A stretch of DNA of 64,000 bases from assembly GCF_001999945.1 (NCBI RefSeq), contig NZ_CP019650.1, forward strand, positions 1,612,001-1,676,000. Direction: 5' to 3'. The position numbers and the translations under genes were made by a program. Under the pieces are notes generated by a model, which was not told the origin of the DNA, did no database searches, and saw only the letters and a program-made list of their open reading frames with translations. Source of the stretch: Microbulbifer agarilyticus. Its GTDB lineage: Bacteria; Pseudomonadota; Gammaproteobacteria; Pseudomonadales; Cellvibrionaceae. Of this stretch, positions 1 through 8,601 are shown one piece after another (positions within the stretch are counted from its first letter, which is position 1; every line of letters begins with the position of its first letter).

Positions 1-675
1 TGAGCCCATCGGTACGAACTCAGCGTCGTCGTACAGAATTTTGCTGTAGATCTCGTCGGCAAAAATTATCAGATTGTGCTGGCGTGCCAGCTCGACGATT
101 TGCTCCAACAGCTCACGCGGGTATACGGCGCCGGTGGGGTTATTCGGGTTGATCACCACGATGCCGCGGGTGCGGGAAGTGATCTTCGACTTGATGTCTT
201 CAATATCCGGCAGCCAGCCCGCTTGCTCGTCGCAGCGGTAAAGTACCGCATTGGCGCCAGTCAAATTGGTGGCGGCCATCCACAGTGGGTAGTTGGGCAT
301 CGGCAACAGCATTTCATCGCCGTCATTCAGCAACGCCTGGGTGGACATGGAAATCAGCTCGGAAACGCCGTTGCCGAGGTAGATGTCATCGATGTCCACA
401 TCGGGAATGCCCAGGGTCTGACATTCCTGCATGATGGCCTTGCGCGCCGCAAACAGGCCCTTGGATTCTACATAGCCCTGGGCCTGGGATAGGTTGTAAA
501 TCACGTCCTGCAGGATTTCATCGGGTGCGTCGAAGCCGAAGGGTGCCGGATTGCCGATATTCAGCTTCATGATCCGGTGGCCTTCTTCTTCCAGGCGCGT
601 GGCCTGCTCCATGACGGGTCCGCGAATCTCGTAACAGACCCCGTGGAGTTTTTCCGACTTGTGAATATCCTTCAT
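1..675 (-). CDS. alaA: Alanine-synthesising aminotransferase AlaA, C-terminus cut by window edge
   Basis: PLP-dependent class I/II aminotransferase that makes alanine from pyruvate with glutamate as amino donor in the cytosol. The minus strand reads open from ATG at 675 to the window edge (225 codons, no stop). The start resembles E. coli AlaA (KLHGVCYEIRGP), followed by KLNIGNPAPFGFDAPDEIL, the GNGVSELI motif, the INPNNPTGAVY motif and the FADEIYSKILYDDAE motif that carries the cofactor-contacting Asp and Tyr. The PLP-binding lysine should lie beyond the window. It is divergent from msrB with about 280 bp between them, in which I see no gene. Family assignment is strong; the substrate is inferred from AlaA-specific similarity. 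Confidence 0.9.
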   Translation of the reverse strand, partial: MKDIHKSEKLHGVCYEIRGPVMEQATRLEEEGHRIMKLNIGNPAPFGFDAPDEILQDVIYNLSQAQGYVESKGLFAARKAIMQECQTLGIPDVDIDDIYLGNGVSELISMSTQALLNDGDEMLLPMPNYPLWMAATNLTGANAVLYRCDEQAGWLPDIEDIKSKITSRTRGIVVINPNNPTGAVYPRELLEQIVELARQHNLIIFADEIYSKILYDDAEFVPMGS

Positions 676-955
676 TGCAGCGTTCTTTAATTAGGCTCAG
701 TAAATTGGGTTTGTGTGCATTGGCCCGGCTGTATTCGATGAAACTGTTTCCGTGGAACTGCCGGGCGGGCAAATTCGTTTCTCTCCAACGCTCGGACCTA
801 GTAGGCTGTACTGCTCGTTAGTAAGGCAATCAGCGGCTGGTCGGTCCAGCGATTGGGTGGGCGCCCCGGGGTATGAGGTGCTGCCACAAAGCGTTTTGCC
901 GGGGCAGGGTAATGCCGCTGGATACTGACTTTTCAGGCAAAAAAGGAGGCACAGT

Positions 956-1363
956 ATGGCAAAAGAAAAAGACGATAACTACTGGCGTGAACGCCTGACT
1001 GCGGAAGAATTTCGTGTTTGCCGGGAAGCAGGGACCGAGCGTCCATTTACCGGTGAGTACTGGGACAGCTTTGAAGACGGCAAGTACCTATGTCGCTGTT
1101 GTCAGGAAGTGCTGTTTCATTCCTCATCCAAGTTTGACGCCGGATGTGGCTGGCCCAGCTTTGATGCGGAGGCGAGTGCGGGGGTTGTTGAGGAGCGCGC
1201 GGACCACAGCCTGGGGATGCGACGGGTTGAGATACTGTGCGCCAACTGCGGCAGCCACCTGGGGCATGTATTCCCCGACGGGCCGACCGACACCGGCTTG
1301 CGCTATTGTGTTAATTCACTGTCGGTAAAACTGGATCCGGATACCGAACCACAAGATGACTGA
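956..1363 (+). CDS. msrB: Peptide-methionine (R)-S-oxide reductase MsrB
   Basis: Reduces the R epimer of protein methionine sulfoxide, normally with thioredoxin as reductant. 135 residues, the usual length of a stand-alone MsrB. Two zinc-binding CxxC pairs are visible (C46/C49 and C95/C98). The catalytic cysteine is C118 in RYCVNSLSVKL, and C64 in AGCGWPSF is a plausible resolving cysteine. There is no signal peptide, so it is cytosolic. A strong Shine-Dalgarno (AAGGAGG) sits just upstream of the ATG. The next gene starts 38 bp after the stop, so the two may be co-transcribed. Confidence 0.95.
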   Translation: MAKEKDDNYWRERLTAEEFRVCREAGTERPFTGEYWDSFEDGKYLCRCCQEVLFHSSSKFDAGCGWPSFDAEASAGVVEERADHSLGMRRVEILCANCGSHLGHVFPDGPTDTGLRYCVNSLSVKLDPDTEPQDD

Positions 1364-1401
1364 GCCCGCGCCAGGGTAGAGGGTAAGGCAGGAGGCTGAC
1401 T

Positions 1402-2280
1402 ATGCTGCGTTCCGGGCGTCCACGTCACTGGAGTCGCTGGTTGTACCGCATCCAGTGGATACTGCTTGCGCTGATTGGCTTGGCGATTGTTGCGGTGCGG
1501 GTAGGGGTGCTGAAGCTCGACTCGACGTATTCCGCGTTCACCGCCCTCGGCCTGGCAATGATCGCTGTCGCGCTCATTGCTATGCTGGTGTTCCTGTGGG
1601 GTATGGTAAAACGCAATGCAGAGGCGCGGACCTCGGCATTGTGGGCCATGCTGCTGGCGGTGGTCCCCGTAGCCGTACCGATGATGTTGGTGGGCCAGCA
1701 GAACCTGAATATGCCGGCTCTCTACGACATTACTACCGACCTGAAAGACCCGCCCGAATTCGACATGCTGATCTCCCTGCGCCGGGAGGGCGATAATAGC
1801 CCGGATTACCCCGGGCGAGTCGCTGCCGATATTCAGGCCGCCACCCCCGCCTATGCCGATATCAAACCGCTTATTGTGGATGTGCCAACACGCACCGTAA
1901 TTGAACATGCAGAGAAGGTTGCGCGCGAGTTGGGCTGGCGGGTGATTGCGGTCCAGCCCGCCAAGGGGCGGCTGGAATTGGTCGGGCGTACCCCGTTGCT
2001 TGGTCTGACTCAGGACATCGTGGTTCGAGTCCGCCCTCACGAACCGGAAAAGGCCGACGAGTCAGCCGCGACTGAAAAGCCGTCTGCCGAACAGACGAAA
2101 CAGGCAGGTGCTACGCCAGCCAGCGCTAAGCAGGGCCCTGTGAGGGTGGATGTACGCTCAGCTTCGCGCACCGGTGCTCGCGATTTGGGTAGCAATGCTG
2201 GGAGTATTCGTCTCTTTCTTGGGCACCTGCAGCAGCGATTGGAACGCTGGGCGGGAGAGCAGCCCCCGGTGGCGCAGTAA
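1402..2280 (+). CDS. DUF1499 family membrane protein
   Basis: 292 residues. The N-terminal third has three hydrophobic segments (about residues 16-35, 46-68 and 78-97). A soluble domain follows that resembles DUF1499: a stretch like the family's processed-peptide region (DIQAATPAYADIKPL, then a VIEHAEKVARELGWRV helix) and the closing VDVRSASRTGARDLGSNAGSIRLFL signature. A low-complexity insert rich in E, A, K and T (about 215-245) interrupts the domain before that signature. The function of DUF1499 is not established. It lies between msrB and a tRNA array and shows no tight operon partner beyond msrB. Confidence 0.8.
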   Translation: MLRSGRPRHWSRWLYRIQWILLALIGLAIVAVRVGVLKLDSTYSAFTALGLAMIAVALIAMLVFLWGMVKRNAEARTSALWAMLLAVVPVAVPMMLVGQQNLNMPALYDITTDLKDPPEFDMLISLRREGDNSPDYPGRVAADIQAATPAYADIKPLIVDVPTRTVIEHAEKVARELGWRVIAVQPAKGRLELVGRTPLLGLTQDIVVRVRPHEPEKADESAATEKPSAEQTKQAGATPASAKQGPVRVDVRSASRTGARDLGSNAGSIRLFLGHLQQRLERWAGEQPPVAQ

Positions 2281-2382
2281 TCGCTGGTCATCCGAGCTAA
2301 GGATTTCTGCGGGTTTTGGCCGCTGGTTGTGTAAGTGTCTGTATGGAAAGGAAAAATTTCTGGAAAAGTTTTAAATCGGGTG

Positions 2383-2411
2383 TTGACAGCCCCCCGGCCT
2401 CTCCATAGAAT
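2383..2411 (+). promoter_or_regulatory. Sigma-70 promoter of the tRNA-Glu/Gly array
   Basis: TTGACA (2383-2388), 17-bp spacer, TAGAAT (2406-2411), then a C/G-rich discriminator typical of stable-RNA promoters. It is the only clear promoter ahead of the four tRNA genes and probably drives all of them. Confidence 0.8.
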
Positions 2412-2477
2412 GCGCCCCACTTCGACGCAGTACTGACTTACGGAAACGACGGTCAGCAACGCCAAGAAGGATTCTGG

Positions 2478-2553
2478 GTCCCCATCGTCTAGAGGCCTAG
2501 GACACCGCCCTTTCACGGCGGTAACAGGGGTTCGACTCCCCTTGGGGATGCCA
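2478..2553 (+). tRNA. tRNA-Glu (TTC), copy 1
   Basis: 76 nt with encoded CCA. Close match to E. coli tRNA-Glu: the anticodon loop CTTTCAC reads GAA/GAG codons, and the acceptor arms GTCCCCA and TGGGGAT pair. Confidence 0.97.
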
Positions 2554-2554
2554 C

Positions 2555-2630
2555 GCGGGAATAGCTCAGTTGGTAGAGCGCAACCTTGCCAAGGTTGAGG
2601 TCGCCGGTTCGAACCCGGTTTCCCGCTCCA
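2555..2630 (+). tRNA. tRNA-Gly (GCC), copy 1
   Basis: 76 nt with encoded CCA. Anticodon GCC lies in the loop between CAACC and GGTTG; the acceptor GCGGGAA pairs with TTCCCGC. It starts one base after the CCA of tRNA-Glu copy 1. Confidence 0.97.
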
Positions 2631-2734
2631 AGTTTTTGTTCGCCGGCGCAAGCGGGTGAGCAGGTAAATCGAAAAGCTCGCGAGAGTGTTTGGATTTGCC
2701 AGACTCAACCTCTTTGAGGTTGGGAATGTTCTAT

Positions 2735-2810
2735 GTCCCCATCGTCTAGAGGCCTAGGACACCGCCCTTTCACGGCGGTAACAGGGGTTCGACTCCCCTT
2801 GGGGATGCCA
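2735..2810 (+). tRNA. tRNA-Glu (TTC), copy 2
   Basis: Sequence identical by eye to the copy at 2478-2553; part of a tandem duplication of the Glu-Gly pair. Confidence 0.97.
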
Positions 2811-2848
2811 ATGCTGTGAAGCTGCATTAGCGGCTTTGCCACAGGATT

Positions 2849-2924
2849 GCGGGAATAGCTCAGTTGGTAGAGCGCAACCTTGCCAAGGTTGAGGTCGCCG
2901 GTTCGAACCCGGTTTCCCGCTCCA
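2849..2924 (+). tRNA. tRNA-Gly (GCC), copy 2
   Basis: Sequence identical by eye to the copy at 2555-2630. Spacing to its tRNA-Glu partner is 38 bp here but 1 bp in the first pair, so the intergenic parts have diverged while the genes have not. Confidence 0.97.
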
Positions 2925-2929
2925 AAACG

Positions 2930-2958
2930 AAAAGCCGCTCTATGAGCGGCTTTTTTTT
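2930..2958 (+). terminator. Intrinsic terminator of the tRNA array
   Basis: Stem GCCGCTC / GAGCGGC with loop TAT, preceded by A residues and followed by eight T residues, directly after the last tRNA-Gly. Confidence 0.9.
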
Positions 2959-3073
2959 GCCTGTTTTTCGGCTAGCTTGTTTTTCAATGGGCTCTTTCGT
3001 TTCCGGTTGCGGTTGAAATGTTGCCGCTACGGGCGTTGAATAGCGTCTCCCTGCACAGGAATAGCAACGACTT

Positions 3074-4015
3074 ATGACTGCCGCACTCTCCATTCGCGAT
3101 CTTCAGAAAACCTACGATAACGGTTTCCAGGCATTAAAAGGCATCAGCTTTGAGGTGCAGCCGGGCGACTTCTTTGCACTGCTAGGCCCCAACGGGGCGG
3201 GCAAGTCCACCACGATTGGCATTCTCTGCTCTCTGGTACGCAAGACCGGTGGCAGCGTGTCCATCTTTGGGATCGACATCGACAAGGATTTCCCGGGCGC
3301 CAAGCAGCAGCTGGGCGTGGTGCCGCAGGAATTCAACTTCAGCCAGTTTGAAAAGGTGTTCGACATTGTCTGCACCCAGGGCGGTTTTTACGGTATGCCG
3401 CGCAAGCTGGCCGAAGAGCGCACCGAGAAGTACCTGCGCAAACTGGGCCTGTGGGACAAGCGCTTTACCCAGGCGCGGATGCTGTCCGGCGGTATGAAAC
3501 GCCGCTTGATGATCGCGCGTGCACTGATTCACGAGCCCAAGCTGCTGATTCTGGATGAGCCCACCGCGGGTGTGGACATCGAGCTGCGCCGCTCCATGTG
3601 GGAGTTTCTGCAGGAAATCAATGCCCAGGGTACGACTATCATCCTCACCACCCACTATCTGGAAGAGGCCGAGAGTCTCTGTCGCAACATCGCGATTATC
3701 GATAAGGGTGAAATTATTGAGAACACCTCAATCAAGTCCCTGATCAAGACCCTGAGTAAGGAAGTCTTTATTTTGGATTGCCTTGAAAGGCTGAGTGACG
3801 CGCCGGACTTCGGGTCTTTCAATGGTCGCTTGTTGGATGAGCACAGCCTCGAGGTAACGGTGGAGAAGGGGCAGTCCCTGTCGGAATTGTTCGCCCACCT
3901 GAGTGCGCAGAATGTTTCCGTAACCAGTATGCGAAACCGGGCCAACCGCCTTGAGGAGCTGTTTGTTTCCCTGCTGGCGGAAAATAAGAAGCAAGAAGCG
4001 GAGATGGGAGAATGA
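3074..4015 (+). CDS. yadG: ABC-2 type transporter ATP-binding subunit (YadG-like)
   Basis: ATPase subunit that powers a two-gene ABC exporter at the inner face of the cytoplasmic membrane. 313 residues. Walker A GPNGAGKST (38-46), Q-loop Q85 in VVPQEFN, signature LSGGM (137-141), Walker B LLILDEP (157-163) and H-loop H194 are all intact. The C-terminal tail (SVTSMRNRANRLEELFVSLL) is characteristic of YadG. The stop overlaps the start of the permease gene by 4 bp (ATGA), which implies translational coupling. The substrate of the YadGH pair is not known. Confidence 0.93.
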   Translation: MTAALSIRDLQKTYDNGFQALKGISFEVQPGDFFALLGPNGAGKSTTIGILCSLVRKTGGSVSIFGIDIDKDFPGAKQQLGVVPQEFNFSQFEKVFDIVCTQGGFYGMPRKLAEERTEKYLRKLGLWDKRFTQARMLSGGMKRRLMIARALIHEPKLLILDEPTAGVDIELRRSMWEFLQEINAQGTTIILTTHYLEEAESLCRNIAIIDKGEIIENTSIKSLIKTLSKEVFILDCLERLSDAPDFGSFNGRLLDEHSLEVTVEKGQSLSELFAHLSAQNVSVTSMRNRANRLEELFVSLLAENKKQEAEMGE

Positions 4016-4791
4016 GTGTGAGCCCGCAACTGATCTGGACTTCGTTCTCTACGATTTTCCGCCGCGAGGTACGCCGGTTTATGCGAATCTGGCCGCAGAC
4101 CCTGGTGCCGCCGGTAATCACCATGTCGCTGTACTTCGTGATTTTTGGCTCGCTGATCGGCAGTCGTATCGGCGAAATGGGTGGCTACTCCTACATGGAG
4201 TTCGTGGTCCCCGGCCTGATTATGATGGCGGTAATCACTAACTCGTATTCGAACGTGGTGTCTTCTTTCTATAGTGCGAAATTCCAACGCAGTGTGGAAG
4301 AATTGCTGGTGTCGCCCACACCCAATTGGGTGGTGATGTCGGGCTATGTACTGGGCGGTGTTGCGCGCGGATTGATTGTCGGGTTTATCGTGACTGTCAT
4401 CGCGCTGATTTTTACCTCGCTCACTATTCAGCACATTGGGCTCACGATTTTGATCGTGTTTATGACCTCGGTGCTGTTCGCGTTGGCGGGCTTTATCAAT
4501 GCGATCTTTGCCAACAGCTTTGACGATATTTCGATTATCCCAACCTTTGTGCTGACGCCGCTGACCTACCTCGGCGGGGTGTTTTACTCCATTGAGCTGC
4601 TGTCCCCGTTCTGGCAGGCGCTGTCCAAGCTGAACCCGGTCCTCTATATGGTGAATGCGTTCCGCTACGGTGTGTTGGGTGTCTCCGATATCAATGTGGC
4701 TTGGGCGTTTGCCGGTGTGTTGCTGTTTATTGCGCTGCTGTCTGGCTGGGCCCTGCACCTGATGCGTCACGGCAAGCGGCTGCGTCACTAA
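4012..4791 (+). CDS. yadH: ABC-2 type transporter permease (YadH-like)
   Basis: 259 residues with six predicted membrane segments. It carries ABC-2 permease features: an amphipathic N-terminal region (FRREVRRFMRIWPQTLVPP), FVVPGLIMM in the second helix region and LTPLTYLGGVFYSI near helix five. It overlaps the ATPase gene by 4 bp and must form the membrane channel with it. No other gene is obviously in the unit; queF starts 32 bp downstream and may be read through. Confidence 0.92.
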   Translation: MSVSPQLIWTSFSTIFRREVRRFMRIWPQTLVPPVITMSLYFVIFGSLIGSRIGEMGGYSYMEFVVPGLIMMAVITNSYSNVVSSFYSAKFQRSVEELLVSPTPNWVVMSGYVLGGVARGLIVGFIVTVIALIFTSLTIQHIGLTILIVFMTSVLFALAGFINAIFANSFDDISIIPTFVLTPLTYLGGVFYSIELLSPFWQALSKLNPVLYMVNAFRYGVLGVSDINVAWAFAGVLLFIALLSGWALHLMRHGKRLRH

Positions 4792-4823
4792 TCGATCGAG
4801 TAAATTCGGATTTGAGCAAAGGT

Positions 4824-5654
4824 ATGAACCGAGAAGACTGGCAAAACCTCCCGCTGGGCCAGGAAACCCGCTACGAAAGTAAGTACAACCCCGGGTTGTT
4901 GCACCCCATCCCACGTGCGGTTTCGCGCAAGCAGTTGGGGCTGGAAGGGCAGGCGCTGCCGTTCAGTGGTGCCGATGAATGGTGGGGGTTTGAGCTGTCG
5001 TGGTTGAACCCGAAGGGTGTGCCGCAGGTGGCAGTGGCACGCTTCCGCTTTGCCGCCTCCAGTCCGTCGATGATCGAATCCAAATCGTTCAAGTTGTATC
5101 TGAACTCCCTCAACCAGAGTGAGTTCGCGTCTTCCGGTGCAGTGCGTGAGGTTTTGGAGAAAGACCTGAGCGCGGCAGCTGGCAGCGACGTTGCGGTTAC
5201 CCTGTTTGGCGTGGATGACCCTGCGCTGGCGGTGCATGCGCCACAGGGTGAGTGCCTGGATGGGCTCGATATTGAAACGCGTACCTACGAGCCGGATGCG
5301 GCGCTGCTCAAACTGAAGCAGAGCGGTGAGGTCGTCGAAGAAATATTGTTCAGCCACCTGTTACGCAGTAATTGCCCGGTCACCGGTCAGCCTGATTGGG
5401 CCACGGTATCGATTCAATACCGCGGGCCGGCACTGGACCGTGCCGGTTTGCTTGCCTACATCATTTCATTCCGTGAGCATCAGGACTTCCACGAACATTG
5501 TGTAGAGCGTATCTACTGCGACCTGCAGCGCCTCGCAGCGTTTGAAGAGTTAACCGTTTGCGCGCGCTATACCCGTCGCGGTGGGCTGGATATCAATCCG
5601 CTGCGCACATCCTCGGGCAACATCGAATTTCCTCTGCGCTACGGGCGCCAGTAA
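4824..5654 (+). CDS. queF: NADPH-dependent 7-cyano-7-deazaguanine reductase QueF
   Basis: Reduces preQ0 to preQ1 in queuosine tRNA modification, in the cytosol. 276 residues from the ATG at 4824, the size of the long (E. coli-type) QueF. The NADPH-binding signature ESKSFKLYLNS is at 85-95, catalytic C184 lies in SNCPVTGQPDW, D191 follows it, and the FHEHCVERI motif (222-230) supplies the substrate-contacting His and Glu. The C-terminal ARYTRRGGLDINP is typical. The open frame extends upstream into yadH, but the ATG is chosen because it follows an AAAGG and begins at the family's usual N-terminus. Confidence 0.95.
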   Translation: MNREDWQNLPLGQETRYESKYNPGLLHPIPRAVSRKQLGLEGQALPFSGADEWWGFELSWLNPKGVPQVAVARFRFAASSPSMIESKSFKLYLNSLNQSEFASSGAVREVLEKDLSAAAGSDVAVTLFGVDDPALAVHAPQGECLDGLDIETRTYEPDAALLKLKQSGEVVEEILFSHLLRSNCPVTGQPDWATVSIQYRGPALDRAGLLAYIISFREHQDFHEHCVERIYCDLQRLAAFEELTVCARYTRRGGLDINPLRTSSGNIEFPLRYGRQ

Positions 5655-5721
5655 GCCGCTCGGCAAAAGAGAGGAAGGTTAGGCTGGTGTCTGTAAGGTG
5701 GGGCTATCTGAGGCGGTTGCC

Positions 5722-7122
5722 TCAGATAATGACTTTGCTTTTCAGGCGTGCTTGCGCGTCTTTGAGAGCGCGTAACACTTTCTCTTTGTCGTAGTTGCGC
5801 ACCTTGTCCAAATCCAGGTGCATGGCAAAGCCTGGTGCGTGCTCTTCCAGATAGCTCTGCTGGCCGCCCAGGTTCTTGCGCAGGTCCGTTACTGAGTAGA
5901 CCTTCACTGGGGTGCTGAAGCCTTTTACAGTCACGTGCCCCTTGTCGCGGCACATTACTGTTTGTTTGATCATTGCCCAGGTCTCGTGGCTCACCAGGAT
6001 TTCGCCCGGATCCGCAGCGCTCTCTAATCGCGCGGCCAGGTTCACGTGAGTGCCCATCACCGTATAGGTTTGGTGGTCGGCGGTGCCGAACACACCTACA
6101 GTGCAATAGCCGGTATTAATGCCCATGCGAATTTGCAGTGGGTGTGAGATACCCTGGTTGTACCATTCCTGCATCATTTCACTGACGCGCTTGCGCATCG
6201 CCAGCGCCATCGCCACGCAGCGCAGCGCGTCGGACTTTGGTCCCTTGCTCTGGTCATCCCCGAATACCACCATCACCGCATCGCCGATAAATTTATCGAT
6301 GGTGCCGCCGTAATGCGCAACGATGCGCGACATTTCGGTGAGGTAGTTATTGAGCAGGCGGGTGAGCGTTTCCGCTTCCATCTCTTCAGTGAGCTGACTG
6401 AAATCCTTGATATCGGAAAAGAACACCGTCAGCAGTTTGCGCTCGGTGACAATCTCTTTGTCCTTGCCTGTGGTTACCGCGCGCCAAAGGCGCTTGGGCA
6501 GATAGCGGGAGAGCTTGTAGCTGGCAATATTCGCAATGCGCTGTTCTTTGCTCAGCTTTTCATTGCTGCTGCGCAACTGAGAAATCTGCTTGTGCATGTA
6601 AAACGCATAGCAGCAGAAATAGGTAAATACGCCGATCAGGCTGGCCGCGCTGATATTCAGGTCCGCGTTCACAACCAGGGCAGGGCGGTGCACGAGGTAG
6701 CCAACGCCGACCCCGAGCAGTAGTGCCGTATTGTGCTCAAACCAGCTGCGACCGCCGCCCTGGGTGAGCGCATGGAACTGCACCATGGTCAGGAACAGCA
6801 AGCTGGGCAGCAGGTTGAAGTTGGCGAGCGCCATGGCCATACCGATTAGCAGGGCATCGGTAAACGACAGCCAGCGGCGAAACTCTTCGCGTTTCTCCGG
6901 GGTGGAGCGCTGGGAGATTCGGTAGGCCGCGGGAATATAGAGCAGCAGCAGCACCGCCATGCCGAGCGGCAGTAGGGCGGACTGTGATAACAGCGAAGAC
7001 CAGTTGATACTGTTAAGTAGGGTGCCCGCCGCCGCGAAGCAGATCAGTGCACGGAAATACAGCGGATACCGGGAATCCGATTTTAGGCCGTTGTTTTCTT
7101 CGGACTGGTTCTGCATGACCAC
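5722..7122 (-). CDS. Membrane-anchored class III adenylate/guanylate cyclase
   Basis: Probably makes cAMP from ATP at the inner membrane. 466 residues counted from a GTG at 7122; an in-frame ATG at 7116 is equally possible. Residues 22-175 contain about five to six hydrophobic segments, then a short linker helix (HKQISQLRSSNEKLSKEQ) leads to the cyclase domain. The metal-binding aspartates are D237 (FFSDIKDF) and D281 (DKFIGDAVMVVFG), K277 is in the base-recognition position, and N361 and R365 in HVNLAARLE are the transition-state residues, so the site appears intact. Nucleotide specificity cannot be fixed by eye. The gene is convergent with queF and stands alone. Confidence 0.88.
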   Translation of the reverse strand: MVMQNQSEENNGLKSDSRYPLYFRALICFAAAGTLLNSINWSSLLSQSALLPLGMAVLLLLYIPAAYRISQRSTPEKREEFRRWLSFTDALLIGMAMALANFNLLPSLLFLTMVQFHALTQGGGRSWFEHNTALLLGVGVGYLVHRPALVVNADLNISAASLIGVFTYFCCYAFYMHKQISQLRSSNEKLSKEQRIANIASYKLSRYLPKRLWRAVTTGKDKEIVTERKLLTVFFSDIKDFSQLTEEMEAETLTRLLNNYLTEMSRIVAHYGGTIDKFIGDAVMVVFGDDQSKGPKSDALRCVAMALAMRKRVSEMMQEWYNQGISHPLQIRMGINTGYCTVGVFGTADHQTYTVMGTHVNLAARLESAADPGEILVSHETWAMIKQTVMCRDKGHVTVKGFSTPVKVYSVTDLRKNLGGQQSYLEEHAPGFAMHLDLDKVRNYDKEKVLRALKDAQARLKSKVII

Positions 7123-7552
7123 TGAATCTTTTTAATTCTGTACTGCAAAAACGGAACGGATGAAGGTGGCGTTTTGCAGAGGTTCTCTGGGAGCTTGTTG
7201 TTTTCTTTTTGTCCACATTGCCGTGCGCAGTCGGGATTCCGACCATTGCTGCAGGTATGGAATTGATAGCCCTACAACACTGTGACCTGAAAATGTCTTG
7301 GGGCAGGCTCCGTGAGGTGGAGGTGGGTTCCGCAAGAATTATTGGAATTACGTGGTTCAGATCACCGACAGACGCAAAGTTTACCCTCAACTGCGAGGGA
7401 AAGCGATGTCATTTGAGAATCTTGTCCTAAAAGTGGACGGTCGTCCATAAGAAAATTGGGTGATCAATAGGGTAAAATCTCGCTCTTTCGGAGTTGGCGC
7501 GAAATTCAGCCTGCACCATCTACACAAATTATGAAGCACTCAGGAGACACAA
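7123..7552. other. Intergenic region, no gene recognised
   Basis: 430 bp between the cyclase (minus) and the nitroreductase (plus). Open frames here are short and lack recognisable similarity. A small palindrome (GGACGGTCGTCC) lies near 7435. Promoters for both divergent genes must lie here, but I cannot place them. Confidence 0.5.
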
Positions 7553-8113
7553 ATGGACGCGCTGGACGCATTGCATAACCGGGTTTCGGTTGGCCTACTC
7601 ACCGAGCCTGCGCCGGATGCGGGTCAACGGCAGAGCATTTTCCGGGCAGCCCTGCGCGCGGCTGACCACGGTAACTTGCGCCCGTGGCGCTTCCTGGTGG
7701 TTGAGGGCCCGGCAAGGTCACGTTTAGGCGAGATCTACCTGGAGGCGACCGATAATAAAGAAGCACTAAGCGAGGCCCAACAGGAGCGCATTCTGGCCAT
7801 GCCACTCCGAGCCCCGCTGGTGATTGTCGCCATTACCCAGTTGCAGGAGCACCCCAAGGTGCCGTTTAACGAGCAGCGGATGTCGACCGCCGGTGCTGTG
7901 CAGGCCATGCTGACCGCCGCCTTTGCCGAAAATGTCGGCGCTTACTGGCGAACCGGAGTTCTCGCAGAGAACCGATTGGTCGCTCGCGCCCTCGATTTGG
8001 CAGACAACGAAGAGATCAGTGGCTTCATTTATATGGGTACTCCGGTAAAGCCACCGAGATCCGCGCCAGATCTCGCCGTAGAAGACTTCTTTGCCGAGTG
8101 GGCTGGCGAATAA
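7553..8113 (+). CDS. YdjA-type nitroreductase family oxidoreductase
   Basis: FMN-dependent NAD(P)H oxidoreductase of the small, YdjA branch of the nitroreductase fold, cytosolic. 186 residues, close to the 183 of E. coli YdjA. Family hallmarks: an MDAL(E)xLxNR-like start, RAADHGNLRPWRFLVVEG (FMN-contact region, equivalent to APDHKSMQPWHFFVIEG), RAPLVIVAI, KVPFNEQRMSTAGAVQAML, GAYWRTG and GFIYMGTP. The physiological substrate is unknown. RBS AGGAG lies 8 bp before the ATG. Confidence 0.9.
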   Translation: MDALDALHNRVSVGLLTEPAPDAGQRQSIFRAALRAADHGNLRPWRFLVVEGPARSRLGEIYLEATDNKEALSEAQQERILAMPLRAPLVIVAITQLQEHPKVPFNEQRMSTAGAVQAMLTAAFAENVGAYWRTGVLAENRLVARALDLADNEEISGFIYMGTPVKPPRSAPDLAVEDFFAEWAGE

Positions 8114-8155
8114 CTAGACAGGTGGGGTGTTTGGCGGATTTTTTTCGAATTTTGC

Positions 8156-8184
8156 TTGCACCCTCCGCCGCCTTTTTGTAAAGT
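8156..8184 (+). promoter_or_regulatory. Likely promoter of tRNA-Ser
   Basis: TTGCAC (8156-8161), 17-bp spacer, TAAAGT (8179-8184), then a G/C-rich discriminator. It lies about 115 bp before the tRNA, implying a long 5' leader removed by processing. Confidence 0.5.
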
Positions 8185-8299
8185 GCGCGCTCGCTGATCG
8201 GGGCGCTATGTTACTGATTAGCAAGGCAAAACAGCCACGAGCCCGCAGGCGTGCGGACGGCAAGCTCGCTAAACAAGCCGTAATCCACGCATACAATTT

Positions 8300-8387
8300 G
8301 GTGAGGTGTCCGAGTGGTCGAAGGAGCACGCCTGGAAAGTGTGTATATCGAAAGGTATCGAGGGTTCGAATCCCTCCCTCACCGCCA
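8300..8387 (+). tRNA. tRNA-Ser (GGA)
   Basis: 88 nt including encoded CCA, with the long variable arm of a class II tRNA. Anticodon GGA at 8334-8336. Acceptor GGTGAGG pairs with CCTCACC. Very close to E. coli tRNA-Ser(GGA). Confidence 0.97.
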
Positions 8388-8389
8388 TT

Positions 8390-8428
8390 AAACGAAAAAG
8401 CCCGGCAAATGCCGGGCTTTTTCGTTTA
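8390..8428 (+). terminator. Intrinsic terminator after tRNA-Ser
   Basis: Near-perfect hairpin: AACGAAAAAGCCCGGCA pairs with TGCCGGGCTTTTTCGTT around a short loop. The stem contains its own A-tract and T-tract, so it can act on both strands. Confidence 0.9.
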
Positions 8429-8464
8429 ACGACGCCGAGGTCGGGTGAGAACCCTCCGGTTCGA

Positions 8465-8538
8465 TTAACTCGCGTAGCGAGTTAAGACCGAGGCGCAGCC
8501 GAGCCCGCAGGGTTGAAACACGCCCAAGCGTGTTTCAA
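8465..8538. repeat. Two perfect palindromes in a structured intergenic element
   Basis: TTAACTCGC-GTA-GCGAGTTAA (8465-8485) and TTGAAACACGC-CCAA-GCGTGTTTCAA (8513-8538). Neither is followed by a T-run on the plus strand. They lie between convergent transcription units (tRNA-Ser and the membrane protein gene at 8602-9078). They could be a repetitive extragenic element or a stable RNA structure; I cannot tell which. Confidence 0.6.
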
Positions 8539-8601
8539 GTCCATCCCGGCCGCCCCCCGATTCTTATCGCGTGCCCCCTAAACCCAATCTGTGCTTTTTG
8601 C

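Noticed and set aside
2037..2708. 223-codon minus-strand open frame over the tRNA genes
   Set aside because: It runs through tRNA-Glu and tRNA-Gly and the end of the DUF1499 gene and has no recognisable protein similarity.
3655..4914. 419-codon minus-strand open frame across the yadGH-like genes
   Set aside because: Antisense shadow of two well-supported ABC transporter genes, with low-complexity Arg/His/Gln composition.
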